The notes under the pieces were generated by a model, which saw only the letters and a program-made list of their open reading frames with translations, was not told the DNA's origin and did no database searches. Below are positions 1-12,297 of a stretch of DNA of 64,000 bases, in pieces (positions within the stretch are counted from its first letter, which is position 1; each line of letters opens with the position of its first letter). A program made the position numbers and the translations under genes. This DNA is from Azolla caroliniana (Eukaryota; Polypodiophyta), in NCBI GenBank assembly GCA_043228905.1, contig JBHGNT010000013.1, positions 3,162,001 to 3,226,000 of the forward strand. The letters are read 5' to 3'.

Positions 1-5
1 CGGTT

Positions 6-2015
6 CTAGATGTATACCGCGGTCCTTACCGCCTTGGCCAAGTAGAACTTGGGCAAGCTCTTCTCCTCCAGCATTGCCCATGCCACTTCCACAACTAACC
101 GATTCTTCCTCTCGGCCACGCCGTTCTGCTCTAGCGTGTATCTACAACTGAATTCGCGCCGAATTCCCATTTGTTGTAGATAACCGTTGAATTGACCGGA
201 AAAGTACTCTTTCCCACCATCCGACCGCAGGCACTTGATCTTCCGTCCCGTTTCCGTTTCCACGAACCCTTTGAGGTCACGGAAACAGTCGAAGACTTCG
301 CTCTTCCTCTCAATGAGGTAGATCCACGTGTGCCGCGTGTGGTCGTCGATGAAGGAGACGAAATATCGGCTCCCGCCAAGACTAACGTTTTGTGTCGGCC
401 CCCATACATCGGAGTGTATAAGGTCGAGCTTGTTCCGGCTCCGGTTTCGCTCGTTGGGGAAAGGAAGTCGGTGTTGCTTCCCGAGCTGGCAGGCTTCACA
501 AATTTGTGCCTTTCGGCCACTAAATTTGGGCAATCCGAACACTACCTGTTTCGATTGCAGGTCTTGAAGCCTCTGGTGGTTGACGTGGCCTATCCGCTTG
601 TGCCACAAGTCGATGTCCGACTCGGCTTTTTGTCCCTTCGCGAACATTGTGGTGCCGCCGTCAGTGGAGTCGAGGATGAACATCCTCCCGTCTCTGCGCC
701 CTTGCGCAATCACACGGCCTTCTTCCTCAATGAAGCACCCGAGGTGTGTAAACCGAACCTCCATCCCTTGGTCGACGATCTGTCCGACCGAGACCAAGTT
801 CTTCGTGATTGTCGGGACGTGAAACACGTTCATGAGTTTCCCTTTCTGCCCGACATGGCTAAGGGGAACTTCTCCGACATTCGCGATCGGATGCGGAGTG
901 TCGTCTCCTGTTGCGACTACTCCAGGTTGTATCGGTTTTTCAAGGTACGAGAACCACTCCTTATGGCTCGTCATGTGGTTTGACGCACCGGAGTCTACGT
1001 ACCACACCTCGTCCGATCTCGGGGTGCTTTGTTTCATTGAGTTTGCTTCGTGTCTCGTCACGAAGACAGACCCTTCTCCGGCTCTCCCGGAGTCTTCGGC
1101 GTAGTGCGATCGCTGCCGATTTCCCTTGTCGGTATGTCCGGAGCTATTTCCGGAACCGGTTCTCTCCAAATCGGCATGCTTCTTCCAGCACTCGCTTTCC
1201 CTGTGGCCTTTCTTGCCACAGTACCAGCACTCCGCGATGGCCTTCCCTTGCCGGTTCTCATCGCTTCGACTCCCCCTGTTTCCAGAGGGTCCGGAGTTGC
1301 TGTCGGCATCACCTCGGTGCCTTCTTCCTTGATCTCGTCGGCCGCCTTCATTGCGCCCCGACTCGCCTCGTCCTCCACGTCCACGGGGCCTATCTCGCTC
1401 CGTGTATAGCATTCTGCTGTCGGTGTGCGTGCTCGTCGACGCACCCGCGTGGTTCTCCTCTACCAGGAGCATCGACTGTAAGTCGAAAAAGGACGGCGTA
1501 TTCTCCCGGGTATACACAGCCGTTCGGAACGCTCCGAACTTCAACACCAAACCTCCGAGACAGATCTGGACCATCTCGCTCTCCTCGATGTTCACCTCTA
1601 TGGAGGCGAGGGAGTCGCAGATATCCTTGATCTTCGAGGTATAGTCCGCCACCGACAAGTCGCGTTGTCGTAGGTTGCTCAACTCCTGTCGGAGCTGAAG
1701 CTTCCTGGCTGTGGTGCTCGCGGCGAAAATCTTCCTCAGATTTTCCCACGCACCCTTCGGCGTCTTTGCATCCCGAACATAGCTCAATAGTTGTTCGCCC
1801 ACACACGATGCGAAGTAGTATAATACCCTGCTCGCCAATTGCTCCCACGACGGGAAGTCTCTGTGTGTCGATTCGGGTGCCGCGTCATTAGCTCCTTCAA
1901 CATAACTCCAGTAGTCGTGTCCGAGCAAGTACTGGTGCATCTTGTAGGACCAAGACGCGTAGTTGGTTCTGTCGAGCTTCTCTGTTGGAAGCGAGCTCGC
2001 CATGCCTCTATCCAT
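6..2015 (-). pseudogene. Copia-1 gag-protease-integrase, prematurely stopped
   Basis: The reading frame encodes the first 669 residues of a Copia polyprotein, from ATG at 2013-2015 (a second in-frame ATG at 2001-2003 is also plausible). Order: UBN2-type Gag (about 15-190), Arg/Gly-rich linker, CCHC zinc knuckle C263-C266-H271-C276, aspartic protease with DSGA at 341-344, HHCC pre-integrase zinc region (H472, H477, C506, C509), and integrase core with D536, D599 and E635. The frame ends at an in-frame TAG at 6-8, where relatives have a leucine after AVYI. This is a premature stop inside integrase, so the copy is probably dead despite its long frame. Confidence 0.85.
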
Positions 2016-2075
2016 CGTTCTTCTTGTTCTTCTTCGTCAAGCTGTGTCGGCTGCAGAGAGATTCTCAACCCTCGC

Positions 2076-2087
2076 GCTCTGATACCA
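2076..2087 (-). other. Primer-binding site (initiator tRNA-Met) of Copia-1
   Basis: On the minus strand this reads TGGTATCAGAGC, complementary to the 3' end of plant initiator tRNA-Met. It directly follows the end of the 5' LTR, as expected for priming minus-strand cDNA. Confidence 0.85.
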
Positions 2088-2472
2088 TGTAAAAAGTAGC
2101 GTGCGGAAGCAAGTATGAAGACAGAACAGAAGGAAGGAGATTCAGGTTCAATGGAGAGCTTGGGCTTACACAGTATACGCAAGAGAGACAGAGAGAGAAA
2201 CACAAAAAACTATATTCAACAATAATACTCAATTTGTACATAAGACGTGCTCAGTGAACACTTTTATACAAGTCCTAGAAGGACTGACCGAAGTACTGAC
2301 AGTACTTCAATGCTCATCAAGAGCTCCTCACTAACTCCCAAATATATTCCTCATGGAATATCTTCCCTAACGGCCTCCCGGTTTACGCACTCGGCCTAAC
2401 CGATCGGTCCCAACCGATCCGGTCCTCGGCTTCTTCAGCCGATCCGGCCGATGTTGAGCTTGTCTCTCAACA
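2088..2472 (-). repeat. 5' LTR of Copia-1
   Basis: On the minus strand it begins TGTTGAGAGACAAGC and ends ACA just before the primer-binding site, 385 bp in all. Only one copy is in the window, so the ends rest on the TG...CA termini and the primer site, not on comparison of two LTRs. Confidence 0.8.
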
Positions 2473-3870
2473 CCCCATGATGGTAGTCTTAATCGTGTGC
2501 AAACCGGAAGGGTCCATACTCTAGCAGGAGAGTGAGTGCCACATGGTGGCGAGCATCACTTGGTTCGCAATAAGAACCCTACCAACGAAGGATAGTTTAG
2601 ACTTGCTCCATTGGTTCAGCTTCTTGCTTAGTTTGGCTTGCACATGGGACAATTGTGTTCCCTTAGGGATTACCCTCCCCATCATAAATCTGAGGTACTT
2701 GAATGTCATCCCATCAGGGACCCATGCAAAATCAGCATGGGGATGCCACCTTGGCTTCTCTTGTTCGTTGAACCAGAGGCCTTGGGTTTTATCCCAATTG
2801 ACCTTGGCACTAGCAGCCTGACAAAAGTCCTCAACAAGATGTTGAGTTCGCCGCAAATTTGCATCATCGCCCCACAAGAAAAGGACCGTATCGTCGACAT
2901 ATTCAAATAGCGCAAGATCCTCAGTCACATTGGGGATGGGCAATCCCCTCAGTCCGCTGCTTGGTGCTTGTAAGTAGGCATAGAAAGCATCGGTTACAAA
3001 TAGATAGAGATATGGGGCTAAGGGACAACCTTGCCTCACTAAGCGATGTAGTTGGAAGGCGGGGCCCCTAGCACCAGATACCAACACACTACTGGTAGCA
3101 GTCCGATAGAGTGCAGAAGTGCAATTCCTCCATTGTTGGGGAAGGCCCATAGCTCTCATCACTCTTTCCAAAAAGGGCCATAACACCTTGTCGTAGGCCT
3201 TCTCAAAGTCTAACATTAGAATAGCCGAGCTCGATACGGCGCGATCTACCAATGCCATAACTTCCCAGAGAAGCAACACATTATCAAAGATACACCTACC
3301 CCTGATAAACCCTGTTTGATTCTCATGTATGATGTCCAGTAGGAAGCTTGTTATCCGCCTAGCTAGGACTTTTGCAAGTATCTTGTATATCGTATTAAGG
3401 ATTGTGATTGGACGCCATTGGCGCAGCTCGAGGCTTCGCCCTACCGCTTTATGGATGAGATAGATCATCCCCTCAGCCAGGATAGTTGGCATCGCTCCTG
3501 AGGTCCAAATCTCCTGAATCCCGGCTTCCAATTACGGGATAACAGTTTCCCAATGAATGTCAAAAAAATCTCGTGAGAGACCATCGGGGTCGGGGCATGC
3601 TCCTCTCCACAAATCCCTAAGTGCCTCCGAGAGTTCTAATCGAGAAATGGGGCTATCGAGCACAACTTCCATCTTATGGGTTACCTTGGGGTGAATGCAA
3701 GCCAGCGCCCCCTCAGCCATCATATGCATAGGTGCGAGTAGGTCGCGATAGTATTGCCGCATATGCATAGGTGCGAGCAGGTCGCGATAGTATTGTGTTG
3801 CCATATGCAAAATCTCATCCTTGTCCTCTGTTATTGAACCGCCTGGTTTGCGCAGGCCTTGTATATGTAA
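2473..3870 (-). pseudogene. LINE reverse transcriptase relic
   Basis: The minus strand encodes a plant L1-type reverse transcriptase: a WRPITILNTIYKILAKVLARR block, QTGFIRGRCIFDN, LDFEKAYDKV (first catalytic Asp), RQGCPLAPYLY, and FEYVDDTVLF (YVDD catalytic box, near 2895). The frame is interrupted by TAA at 3532-3534 and by a stop at 2521. The endonuclease is not recognisable. The 3' part is cut off at 2472 by the Copia-1 LTR. Just upstream of the polymerase core, 39 bp are duplicated in tandem (about 3719-3797), giving two copies of an RQYYRDLLAPMHM segment. It would have encoded the enzyme for target-primed reverse transcription; it is now inactive. Confidence 0.85.
3719..3797. repeat. 39-bp tandem duplication inside the LINE relic
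   Basis: Two adjacent 39-bp copies beginning catatgcataggtgcgag differ at a few bases. Because 39 is divisible by three, the duplication kept the LINE frame and only lengthened the protein. Confidence 0.8.
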
Positions 3871-6800
3871 TACAAATAAACATATTATTTTGATGGTTTT
3901 GGGTTTAAGTACTACCAAGCTCATATACTCATGTGTGCCTAAGTTGCACATGAGCCCGATCTGTACTTGTGGTTTGGAAATCAATGTGCATAGGATGATC
4001 TAATATTGTGAAGGAAATATGTGTACCTTGAGTGTCCCAAACCTTGTTAATCAGAGCTAGCGTTTTAAAACACATTGCATGTTTCCTCATGTAAAGTGTA
4101 GCTATCGTTAGAGAAACTACAAAGTTTGTCTATGGAACTCTTGATGGGAAGGCTACTATAACATAAATGTACGTATAAATGCATACACCCACATGTTCAA
4201 CCTTTGATAGTAATTAGTTTGGAGGTTAGATGTTTTTCCATTCAACAAGATAAAACATTTTCTCTTGGTAAAGCATTTCCTTCATAAGTCTAATATAACA
4301 TGAATCGTAACATTTCTTAGACTTTAAGATTGAATTGCAATAATAAAAGCATAATAGATAGTAGAGTTCCTTAATCCTTTTTTGAACTCATCTTCGATGC
4401 AAATAGTGGTCACTTTCCGATGTTGAGGCCCTACGAACATGATCAATCAAAAACCTTATAAGCAACAAGCAAGTTATTTAATATGTGAATTGCTTCTTGC
4501 GGGGAAGAGTTGTGTTCTTGACTTTAATCAACGTGATTTATGCACTTGAACATTATGTTAATTGCTTCATTTGTAAAGTATATTATTGTTGAATTTTACG
4601 TGAAACTCTTTGTTTGCCTTAAGGTTTCATCCATTTATTCGATTACTTGTTCCGTGAATTGTATATCTATCAATATCACAATATTCAATTCTTGGATTCT
4701 TTATATTCTGATTACGATTTAGTAAAACTTCTTTATTTTCTTGTTTCTTCAATTTTACCTATGGTAATGCTTTCTTCATTTTGTGTTCGAATTTATATTC
4801 ATTGCTAAATTCAATATGTATTCAATGTGAACGCAAGATTTACTTAAGAGCTATTGTTTCATTGCCCTTGAAACTAGTGTGAATTTGGCTTCATTCATGT
4901 TCGATTTTTATGGATATGTCTAGTTCCTTTGCCTTGAACCAAGAAGCTCATCAACCAAATTTCTAATCCATTGACTATTCCTCAATATATCTACCCTTAT
5001 GATAAAAGTTTGATTATTATATAACACGTCACTAATCGTAAGTGGTTGACTCACAGAACAAATGACGTCATAAAGTTTGCTGCAACTGCTTTTTGATCAT
5101 TATTGATTGTCAATGCCCTCAATTATTAATAAACATTAAATCTCTTGAAATGTTGAAGGAGCACCACAACAGATAAAAATATAGATGCCAATGTGAACAT
5201 GATTGCATATGTCAACTAACATCATAGACTTGACCAACCGACTTTCTTAGAAACTTCTTTAAAGAAAGGATTTTATAGCATTTAACTAACTGAGTGACTT
5301 TAGCTACCATACCCTTGGCAATACTATCATTTCTAACCCATGGATTATGGAGAATCATGCGTGCTTGTGCACATATGTGTGTTTTAGTGATACTTACATT
5401 TAGCTTAACGCAATTGTGGAAAAATTTGGTTACAATTTGGGATCTCAAACTCATTGCAATGGTTGCACTAAAACAAACATAATTAGCCTCGTGGAACATT
5501 TCAAATAAGTATTCAAATTACTCGATGGACAACTTCTTGATATTGTAATTCATGACATATTGCATGCTAAAGATGTCCATTTTCTTGCATGGCCATAAGC
5601 GCAATAATGTTGTTATTTGAAATTCGTTGCTTCTTCGATACACTACTAGTAACTACTTGAAGACGCCACATGTACTAATCTTGTTATTCGATAATAATGA
5701 AAATTTGCTTCCATTCTTCAAACATGTGGATATTTGTTTGCACTTCAATGTTCAATTGTATGGTTGTTGAAGGTATGATAAAGGAAACACAATCTTGGAA
5801 TTATAGAATATTATGTTAATATGTGTTACAACCCACAAGATTCTAATACATACAAGCTAAGAATTTGATCGTCCTGTCTAGATCATAATGATATTTAAAG
5901 TTTCTAATTTATTGTTTTGGAAAGGTGGTTGTTTTACACACCATATCTGACTACTTTGTACTTTGAATGGTACGCTACCATTAGGATGTGTTTTCAATAA
6001 TGCGTTGCAGTTAAACCTCAACTTACTTAACATCCAACTTTGCAATAGTTCGCTTTTTTGTACAAGTATTGTGACAAACACGACAAGTTCTAGACACGCA
6101 TTATATTTGGGGATTGTGAATATGAGCAAAAACAATCATTTCAATTTATAAGTTTAAAATGGGCATGACCAAAACAACTTGTTCAAAATGCTTTTAAGCA
6201 ATAACTTCTTGATGGCATAGTCGAAAACAAGTTGGATTTATGATTTGATTGATAAACGTTCTAGGATTTTAGGATTCCTTCAAAAAACTAATGTGCTTGA
6301 AACTTAATTGGAACACCTGATGATGCCGAATATGTGAAACACTTTGATGTCCTTGGCCATAATGAAAGTAGGGCGCAATGATTTCTTCATATAGATATGT
6401 GTAAGAATATGCAACCAAACATATAGACTTTCCCGTTTCTACTAAACTCTAAAGTAAAGGAATGGCTCAAAGCAACTATGGATCAATATTGTTTTATTCG
6501 AAAATTTACAATTGTAGTGTTTTCTTTTCTATGTTCATGCTTTGCTTTTCTTAGAGCAATGGTTCAAAATCATGGCACGTGTTAATAGCTACTCAAATCC
6601 TTTTGACCAAATAAACAGCTAGGTAAAGTAAATACACCATATGTTGGGTCTAGAAATGGAATTTGTTTCATATGCTCACTAAAAGAACTCCTTGGTAATG
6701 TGTCTCATCACAATTCACCATTTAATGCAATTCTCCCTTCCACCACTTTATGTTATAGACATAGCTGGCCACCAAGAAAGTATTAAAACCACATGGGAAC

Positions 6801-7240
6801 TTTTTATAAATCTTATGGATTTAGGAGCATCGGCCTCACGAAATATAACGAGGATGACGTGGACGACCTTGTCTATCGAACAACTTGTACACTTCATTTT
6901 CACACATACAATCTTGTTATTGTCGCTTGTGATATGAGAATGGGAGATCTATGGAGAAAAAAGAGAATATGATGTTACCGTATGTGATATTCTCAACAAA
7001 TTTGACATAAAAGTATAGGCAAGATGGTTTATTCATCATATACATTTCCATATAACATACATGATGATGGCTTAGTTTGTGCGCAATGATTTATGGTCTA
7101 AACAACATGAGCGAATTGAGTGAACGCTTGAAATTAAACAAGTAAAACAACAGATTGCACATTTGCGCATCGATTGAGGGATTGGGGATAAGGTTCACTC
7201 CGAGTTTCTTTTTATTCACCCCCTAATCAAGGAGAAACAT

Positions 7241-7405
7241 ACAAAAATCAATTGAATGCATCATTGTTGGACATGTACTAAAGATGAACGAGGAAGACAA
7301 TACCGACAAACTGGCTCATGTTTTACAAAAATCAATTGAATGCATCATTGTTGGACATGTACTAAAGATGAACGAGGAAGACAATACCAACAAATTGGCT
7401 CATGT
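7241..7405. repeat. 84-bp tandem duplication
   Basis: Two copies beginning acaaaaatcaattgaatgca start at 7241 and 7325, a period of 84 bp, with about three mismatches over roughly 80 bp. The period is divisible by three and both copies read through without a stop in one plus frame, but I recognise no protein family. Confidence 0.85.
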
Positions 7406-8387
7406 CTTGGAATTTACTTCTCATTTGGTCTCGTGCAATTCACATCTTGTTAGTTAACTCACCAATCAATGACATTGATGAGACTTCCAAACGAAAACTT
7501 GAAAAGGAGACAAATTATCAACTTAATTGTCATAAAGTCGTTTCTCTTCTTCTCTATTTCATGGTCTCAAATGATTTCGGACGTTGCGTTTCGTCAATCA
7601 ACACCATTATTTTGTACTTGGAAGAATAAATATCATTTGCCTCTTTATTATGTATACATATATACCACAATTGATTGACGATATACAAGATGCTTACTGC
7701 CCCCCCCTCACATGTGCATATCCAACTTATGTTAGCAGTGATGTTTTGCTAGAAAATAGTTAACCTAATTGATTGACCCTTCTTAGTTTGTATGGAATGC
7801 GTAACAAAATGAAATGACAATAGGCCCAAGAATACTTGTCAATGCTAATATTATTCTATATGGGGGGCACGGATTTGAACTATAGATTGTTTTATCTCTC
7901 CATGGGGGGAATATTTTTGGTAAAGTATCCAAGTTTATTAGCAGACAAACTTTAAAAACAATCGTGCACTTCGAACTGTTTTAATATTTTAAGTTAACAT
8001 TGATGATTTCAAGCTGGAATTCCAATTTCATTATCTAGCATTCCTAAACCGGGTTCAACCACTTTGTTTTGTCCCTTGACTTTTAAAGAGCGCATACTCC
8101 AATAATGAGAGGGGTGAAATTTTCCATAAGTAGGAAGCCTTTAAATCCTTGTCACTGTGGTAAAATCGTCCACACACATGGAGACAAAAAGATTGAGCTC
8201 CAAGTTTAGAGGGCAAGTTGTGAGTCATGACAAGAGACTCACGTTTTTCTAGAGCATGAGAGACATAAAAAAGGAAAGAGGGGGACAAATCACATGGAAG
8301 AGTGGGATTTGAGAGTGGCAAGGAAGACCATGTGGGACAAATAGAAAATTCTTCATGGTTAAGGTGGTTTCATACATGACTAGTCTA

Positions 8388-8390
<3 letters not shown>

Positions 8391-8423
<33 letters not shown>
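8391..8423. repeat. (CT)n microsatellite
   Basis: An uninterrupted CT dinucleotide run of about 33 bp. Confidence 0.95.
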
Positions 8424-8425
<2 letters not shown>

Positions 8426-11197
8426 GTTGGCTTGGAGGTTCGATCCTTGCCATGCCCTTGGTAACGGAAAACTATCTATCCCTTTCCATAACAACATGAA
8501 AGTCATACAATTTAATCCTCACCATCTTTAAAAAATAAAGAATAGATATCTTAATTAAAGTTATAGTTCTAACTCTTTTTAGCTCTCATCCGGAGAGAAA
8601 GGCCCCTAATGTAATTTTCACTTTTGCTTGAAATGTATGTGCGCTCTCTTGGTTTGCTTTACTTGCCATGCTATTCTTATGTGTCACTATTTTCGGGTGC
8701 TCGACTCAAGCCTCGAATGCTCTTTGGAATTATATGTGGCACATGTTTTTTAATATATGTGTGCAAGCCACATTTTAGCCATGTTGGTGGTAAATAATGC
8801 TACGCTCAAATGCATGCTCGTCGAGTCTTGTATACCGAACACATGTTCATCAGCCTGTGGTCCACCCAATAGTTTGGATGTAGACATGTGCCACTCATGG
8901 CACCATATATGTATTGATTGCTTTCGTGTATAAAACTTGTTGTCCATGCCCCAACATAACACAAAAGGTATACTTTGTATGCCGTAACATCTAAACTTTG
9001 GAGGTACACTAAAAATGGCTAGTGAATGCTCCCAAATGGCAACATAGAAGTCAACCCAAATTTGGATATCTGTAGTGGATGTCATGATAAAGTGAAACCA
9101 AATTTGGATATCTTTGAAAGTAGCATCTATTGGCTATTTTTGATGAAACGTGATTTATCATGATATGGGACCTACTATGTCTATATTTTGGTTAACCATA
9201 TTCACGTATATGGGACAATGTTTCCTTATGTTTCGTGTTTTGGTTTCAATTGATATACTCTACCAAACATTGAGGAGACAAAGCCTTCTTTGATCAAGTT
9301 GTTGTCGGACATATGCATTGGTTTCCCTAACCGATCACATGAACAAACTATACAATGTATATGTACATATCAAGTTGGTCTCATAGCACACATTCACCTT
9401 TGTAGAGACAACAAAGAACTTCTTCTTTGTCATCAACGTTTATCTTGACAATGCAATGACTAAATCTCCAAATATAGGCCCTCTTGCTCGCCGTGACATC
9501 TTTCAAATCCCGACAATAAGACCACATTTCGATGGCACCTTCCTATTCCATACCTTTTCATTATTGTATGTGCTTAAAGAATGATCAACATACTTTATGT
9601 TATTACATCATTAATCTTTTAAAACCAAGATATGACTTTTTTTTCCCCTTCTTCTTTCCATCCTAATTGCATGCATAATATTTTAATAATGCTAGTACAT
9701 TAACCTTTGAAAAATAAGGACCCTGAACCCTAAATCCACCTTAATTGCATGTCCATTATTATACTTATTTCTTGTAATATATAAATCGTGCATTATATTT
9801 CTACGTTTCATAGTACTTTCCAAGATCACCACGGACGTGTTAAGCTTTGATCGAAGAGTTTCGGGTTTTAAGAGCTCCACGAACTCTAAATCATGTCGTT
9901 ATGGTTAGCTTTCACATGCTTAGTGCTCACGGAATGAAATGAAGTAGAAAGCACAATGCCCTTTATGTTTATTCTATCTTAAGAAATATAAAGCGCCTCC
10001 TCATTTGTGACCTTGGGATTGCATTCTTTTAGACCATACAAAATAAACTAAATGGTGATATCTTGCTAAATCGATACTAAATGTACCTAAAGATTGGCGT
10101 CAATGTCGTCTTCTTTCACTATTCATGCACGCGCCTCAAAAAAAACAATTGCTCCGTATTCATACAACTGATAGAAGGCTACATACAGATACCAAGACGA
10201 CTCTAAAGAAATCAATACCAAGCATCCCTAAACCTTGTTAGGAATAAGTTCTCATGGATTCGATAGTGTGTGATATTTTATTTACATAGTTTTTATCATT
10301 ATCATTCTTGAGCCTTTGTATATAGCATATCTAGTCATCTACGTTCGTGGAGGTCCTTTTGCCTAGTGTCAACATATAAAGGGTTCCTTTTATGGGGGAG
10401 TCTTGAGGAGAGCATCCTTTAGAATCGATCAACATACCAAATAAGAACCACATTCTACAATAATATCCAAATATGTGTAAGAAACAACATTTCATGTTGT
10501 ACTTCACAAGTTATACAACTTATGTGTTATAGTGAAGTGAGAAGCACGAGCCTTCAATCAACCAAACTCAGCCCCAATGAGTGAATAAAAAGCGCAGACA
10601 ACTAAATGTGCAAATTCAAATGGGAAGTATCTAGAGAGAATGGGTAAGTGGTCATGCTAAGCCCTTATGTCATCAATGGGAAGGGTTTGGACTATCTTCT
10701 ATACCCTTTCCATCGCCAAGGTCAAACAATTCCGATTTTGGAACTGTACAAATTTGAAGTGGTTTGTTCGAGCAAAGTATTTATTCTTGGCTATTCAAAT
10801 GGAGACCAAGTTCCAACACAATAGAAATATAAGCACTAAAAGCCTCATAATTATGCCTTTAAATCGACACTTAGGATGTGAGTGTAACCCAGAAAAAATA
10901 AAATCGCCTTTGGTTTTTACAAAACAATCGCTAGTTTTCGAAATGGATGGAACTAATATAATCGGACGCTTTGCGATTATGTACATATACATATATATAT
11001 TTTTACAAAGGACCAACGAAACGTGTTTTATTCGAAGGATCGAGATTCACAATGTACATCCATGCGAGAGGCGAGAGACGTACATCAAGGTTGCCTTTTC
11101 TTTCTCTCATGTACGAAGGAGGAGCAAGTAATTAAGAATGACAAAAAAGAAGAAGACGATGATGAAGAAGAAGAAGCATTCTATATAGATACATATT

Positions 11198-11202
11198 TAC
11201 AC

Positions 11203-11233
<31 letters not shown>

Positions 11234-11244
11234 AATATTTACAC

Positions 11245-11317
<73 letters not shown>

Positions 11318-11328
11318 AATATTTACAC

Positions 11329-11389
<61 letters not shown>

Positions 11390-11391
11390 TT
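11198..11391. repeat. (ACACAT)n hexanucleotide satellite with two AT interruptions
   Basis: Nearly 200 bp of the hexamer ACACAT (equivalently ATACAC), broken twice by the same short aaatattt-type interruption. This gives three blocks of unequal length. It makes artificial His-Ile and Cys-Val open frames on the two strands. It lies about 1.2 kb upstream of the kinase start. Confidence 0.95.
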
Positions 11392-11552
11392 TGGGGGACT
11401 TTTCAAGGAATTGAGGGGTTCCTAAAGTTTTCGTTAGAAGCCCCTCTCCCCCCCCCCCCAAAAAATAAATAAATAATTATAAAATCAGTAGAGAAAAAGT
11501 AAAATAAAATAAACGAAAAGATACGCCGCAGGCTTGTATTCCAATGGGCATT

Positions 11553-11564
11553 CGCCACGTGGCG
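11553..11564. promoter_or_regulatory. Perfect G-box/ABRE palindrome
   Basis: The 12-bp palindrome cgccacgtggcg contains the G-box core CACGTG, the binding site of plant bZIP and bHLH factors, including those acting in abscisic-acid responses. It lies about 1.05 kb upstream of the kinase ATG on the same side as its promoter. Its role there is inference. Confidence 0.45.
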
Positions 11565-11637
11565 CGGCCCCATTCGCGGCCCCCTCCCCCCCGCCCCCGC
11601 GCGCGCGCAAGGAGCGGAGTGGTTGTCGGGGCAGAGT

Positions 11638-11709
11638 GATTAAGCCTAAACGCGTCTGATTAAGCTTAAACGCGTCTGATTAAGCTTAAACGCGTCTGAT
11701 TAAGCTTAA
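11638..11709. repeat. 20-bp tandem repeat in the kinase upstream region
   Basis: Three full 20-bp units and a partial fourth start at 11638, 11658, 11678 and 11698. Each unit has GATTAAGC(C/T)TAA followed by ACGCGT. Units two and three are identical and contain the palindrome TTAAGCTTAA. ACGCGT resembles the CGCG box bound by CAMTA factors. More GATTA-containing motifs follow down to about 11980. Confidence 0.85.
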
Positions 11710-12274
11710 GTCCAGGATTAGGCCCTTAGGGAACGCGATTAGTGGGAGGCCTGATTAGGCGCTAATACTTCGACCAATGAATGAAGGTCAGCCAGAAAAT
11801 CCAGCAGAGAGAGAGAGAGAGTGAGAGAGCCATTACGAAGAAAAAGGAAAGGCGATTGGATTCCTATGATGAAGCCGCTCCGCTTTTCTGATTAGGCCAA
11901 TGGCAGCCGTTTGTCTATCGCGTGATTAGGGCGCTAATCGCTTAATGACGGGGAAGAACAGCCAGCGCGATTAAGACCTGATTAGCGCAGGAACGGCTGC
12001 TAATTAAAAAGGAGTTAATAAAAAAGAGCGCTAAATTATGGCGGGATTTAGGATTCTCTCTCTCTCTCTTCTTGTCGGGCTTTTCTTTTTTTATTAATTC
12101 CTATTATTTCTAGTGAGAGGAAAATGGAAACTGGAATTCCCTACTTATTTAGAGAACTATTTTCCGCGTTAATTAAATGCCGCTTTTTTATCAATAATAT
12201 TACATACAATAATAATTGCTTAATAATATTAACTTAATAATAATAGTAATAAAAATGATTTAAATTCTCATAAT

Positions 12275-12297
12275 TATATATATATATATATATATAA
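12275..12297 (+). promoter_or_regulatory. TA-rich TATA-like element upstream of the MAPKKK gene
   Basis: A (TA)n run ending in tataagct lies about 320 bp before the kinase ATG. It is followed by a pyrimidine-rich leader (TTC, TCTG and GCCATC repeats) typical of plant 5' UTRs. Transcription probably starts about 30 bp downstream, which would give a leader of roughly 280-290 nt. The start site cannot be proved from sequence. Confidence 0.45.

Larger units (their letters stand above)
1..2472 (-). mobile_element. Ty1/Copia LTR retrotransposon, 5' part (Copia-1)
   Basis: A minus-strand Copia element runs off the left edge of the window. Reading leftward it has a 5' LTR (2088-2472, starting TGTTGAGAG and ending ACA), a primer-binding site matching the initiator tRNA-Met 3' end (2076-2087), then gag, protease and integrase. 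Reverse transcriptase, RNase H and the 3' LTR would lie outside the window. Its right edge abuts a LINE reverse-transcriptase relic, so it inserted into that older element. The target-site duplication cannot be checked because the other end is missing. Confidence 0.9.
4004..11150. other. AT-rich intergenic DNA without recognised genes
   Basis: About 7 kb of AT-rich sequence. Open frames are short, overlap on both strands and match no family I recognise. I see no reverse-transcriptase, integrase, transposase or kinase motifs. The only structured items are the 84-bp duplication at 7241, a CT microsatellite at 8391, and a weak tRNA T-arm-like patch next to it (around 8430-8450). It probably consists of old unrecognisable transposon remains. 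Confidence 0.6.

Noticed and set aside
192-983. 263-codon plus-strand frame opposite Copia-1
   Set aside because: Shadow of the minus-strand gag-pol; no recognisable domain.
8430-8450. tRNA gene suggested by a ggttcgatcc T-arm-like motif
   Set aside because: No complete cloverleaf or acceptor stem; a CT microsatellite sits where the rest of the body would be. At most a tRNA-derived scrap.
11198-11391. Possible CRISPR-like array
   Set aside because: It is a simple hexamer microsatellite with no unique spacers, in a plant genome.
11023-11472. Open frames with His-Ile, Cys-Val or Cys-Met repeats on both strands
   Set aside because: They are translations of the ACACAT satellite, present on both strands, with no start context or family.
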